Positions 62,477 to 64,000 of a DNA stretch of 64,000 bases are shown here, in pieces. The DNA is from Paraburkholderia azotifigens. GTDB lineage: Bacteria; Pseudomonadota; Gammaproteobacteria; Burkholderiales; Burkholderiaceae. The position numbers were made by a program, and so were the translations under genes. The stretch lies in contig NZ_VOQS01000003.1 in NCBI RefSeq assembly GCF_007995085.1, positions 1,922,001-1,986,000 on the forward strand. The letters are read 5' to 3'. Within the stretch, counting starts at the first letter, position 1; each line of letters starts with the position of its first letter. The notes beneath the pieces are model-generated. The model did no database searches, was not told where the DNA came from, and was given only the letters and a program-made list of their open reading frames with translations.

Positions 62477-64000
62477 ATGACGAAGTTTGAGAACATGGGG
62501 CGTGCAGCGGCGAGCGGCTTGCTGATGCTGCTGCTCGCGGCGTGCTCGGTCGAGCCGACGTACAACCGTCCCGATGCGCCGACGCCCGCTGCCTTCAAGG
62601 AAGCGCCCGTGACGGCCACGACGGACGCAGCGGCCGCGCCTCTGCCCGCGAGCGAAGCGGGCACGTGGAAGACGGCCGAACCCGCCGAGGACGCGCATCG
62701 CGGCGAATGGTGGACTGTATTCAACGATACGACGCTGAATGACCTGGAAAAGCAGGCCGCCGATGCGAATCAGGATCTGAAGGCCGCCGCCGCGCGCGTG
62801 CAGCAGTCGCGGGCGCTGACACAAGCGGCGCGTGCCGACTGGTTCCCGTCGATCGACGCAGGCTTCGGTCCGACGCGTGAGCGCCTGTCGCCCGCTTCGC
62901 AGAACCTGCCCAACAACGCGCACGTGCCGACGCAGACGCTCTGGCGCGCGCAGGCAACTGCCGCTTATGAGGTGGATCTGTTCGGCCGCGTGAGTTCGAA
63001 CGTGAACGCCGCGCGTGCCGACCAGGCGCAGAGCGAAGCGTTGTTCCGCTCGGTGCAGCTTGCGTTGCAGGCGGACGTTGCACAGAACTACTTCCAGTTG
63101 CGCGAGTTCGATACGCAATTGAGCCTGTATCGTCAGACGGTGACGTTGCGTGAAGATGCGTTGAAGCTCGTCGAGCGCCGCTTCAATGAAGGCGATATCA
63201 ACGAACTGGATGTTTCGCGCGCCCGCAACGAACTGGCGACGGCGCGCGCCGATGCCGTCGGTGTTGCGCGTCAGCGTGCGGCGTCCGAGCACAGCCTCGC
63301 GATCCTGCTTGGCAAGCCGCCCGCGGACTTCGCGTTCCCCGAGACGCCGCTCGCGCCGGTGACGGTGCGTGTGCCGGCTGGCTTGCCGTCTGCGCTGCTG
63401 GAACGACGTCCGGATATCGCCGCGGCGGAGCGCGGGATGGCGGCGGCGAATGCGCGTGTCGGTCTGGCGAAATCGGCGTTCTTTCCGAAGCTCGATATCA
63501 CGGGCGCGTTCGGGTTCGAATCGGCGACGCTCGGCGATCTGTTCCAGTGGTCGAGCCGCGCGTTCCTGCTCGGGCCGTTCGCGGGCACGGCGCTGACGGT
63601 GCCGATCTTCGACGGCGGGCGGCGCAAGGCCAACCTCGCGAATGCGCGTGCGAAGTATGACGAGGACGTTGCACAGTATCGTCAGCAGGTGCTCGTTGCG
63701 TTCCGCGATGTCGAGGACAACCTGTCGGATCTGCGACTGCTCACCGATCAGACGCGCGAGCAGAGCGATGCCGTCAACGCGTCGCAGCGCGCCGAGCATC
63801 TGTCGCAGACGCAGTATCAGGAAGGTCAGGTCGCCTATCTCGACGTGATCGATGCGCAGCGTCAGGTGCTGCAATCGCAGCTGCAATTGAGCCATCTCGC
63901 GGGCACGCAGGCCGTGGCGACCGTCAACCTGATTCGGGCGCTCGGCGGCGGATGGGGCGATCCGAAGACGGATGTCGGCAACGCGGACGCGCAGGCGCAG
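62477..64000 (+). CDS. opcM: outer-membrane efflux lipoprotein (OpcM/OprC type), 3' end outside the window
   Basis: 508 codons to the right edge without a stop. A lipoprotein signal ends LLMLLLAACSVEP (Cys near 23). The mature part has the two outer-membrane efflux protein repeats: ATAAYEVDLFGRVSSNVNAA, SRARNELATARADAVGV, and later LTVPIFDGGRRKANLANARA with QEGQVAYLDVIDAQRQVLQS. It forms the trimeric channel through the outer membrane. The ATG 62477 has GGAGAAG six bases upstream; earlier in-frame ATGs at 62459/62462 overlap the pump gene's stop. Little of the C-terminus is likely missing. Confidence 0.9.
   Translation, partial: MTKFENMGRAAASGLLMLLLAACSVEPTYNRPDAPTPAAFKEAPVTATTDAAAAPLPASEAGTWKTAEPAEDAHRGEWWTVFNDTTLNDLEKQAADANQDLKAAAARVQQSRALTQAARADWFPSIDAGFGPTRERLSPASQNLPNNAHVPTQTLWRAQATAAYEVDLFGRVSSNVNAARADQAQSEALFRSVQLALQADVAQNYFQLREFDTQLSLYRQTVTLREDALKLVERRFNEGDINELDVSRARNELATARADAVGVARQRAASEHSLAILLGKPPADFAFPETPLAPVTVRVPAGLPSALLERRPDIAAAERGMAAANARVGLAKSAFFPKLDITGAFGFESATLGDLFQWSSRAFLLGPFAGTALTVPIFDGGRRKANLANARAKYDEDVAQYRQQVLVAFRDVEDNLSDLRLLTDQTREQSDAVNASQRAEHLSQTQYQEGQVAYLDVIDAQRQVLQSQLQLSHLAGTQAVATVNLIRALGGGWGDPKTDVGNADAQAQ

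Overview
The window looks like a chromosome segment of a high-GC betaproteobacterium of the Burkholderia/Paraburkholderia group. This is judged from the gene content (a CeoR-LlpE-CeoAB-OpcM/BpeEF-OprC type efflux locus, a Burkholderia-style contact-dependent-inhibition locus, DUF4148 and 180-kDa NAD-glutamate dehydrogenase genes) and from codon usage. No searches were run; family names come from motifs and from remembered families.

Layout. 1-1168 (minus, cut by the left edge): a SIR2-like plus TIR protein resembling NAD-consuming defence proteins. 1996-7695: ATP-grasp, aldo/keto reductase, SnoaL-like and SDR genes, a broken LysR gene, DUF488 and an amidohydrolase. 7905-13473: small stress-type genes (CsbD-like, hemerythrin), then an MCE/PqiB protein and a lipoprotein divergent from a TetR regulator. 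13564-18790: the GABA locus gabD-gabT-gabR, with gabT and gabD separated by two inverted copies of a dispersed repeat. 18807-20543: an EamA transporter and gene debris. 20544-33216 (minus): a two-partner CDI locus, with a 2974-residue CdiA, three small membrane proteins (candidate immunity), CdiB and a lipoprotein whose signal peptide is frameshifted. 33848-36563: phosphonate-type ABC transporter PhnCDE. 37358-39210: M14-type peptidase plus alpha/beta hydrolase.

39972-46262 is the most unusual region. It holds two tandem Gly/Ala-rich secreted repeat proteins, a short exported protein, a periplasmic C39-type cysteine peptidase, a second exported protein and a convergent FapF-like outer-membrane barrel with an N-terminal coiled coil. 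Two of the exported proteins carry a C39-style double-glycine motif in mid-protein, directly before a segment sharing a VIQNT motif. This suggests a Fap-like surface-fibre export system with periplasmic leader clipping.

46782-55633: NAD-glutamate dehydrogenase, SelD, a CDF transporter, a purine nucleoside permease-like protein and a DUF4148 protein. 55825-64000: the LysR-regulated RND efflux locus, with an esterase-fold protein whose nucleophile Ser is replaced by Asp; the outer-membrane factor runs off the right edge.

A repeat family with a long hairpin core, whose stem pairs covary between copies, occurs at 15040-15830 (two copies), 19720-19830 (partial) and 33440-33860.
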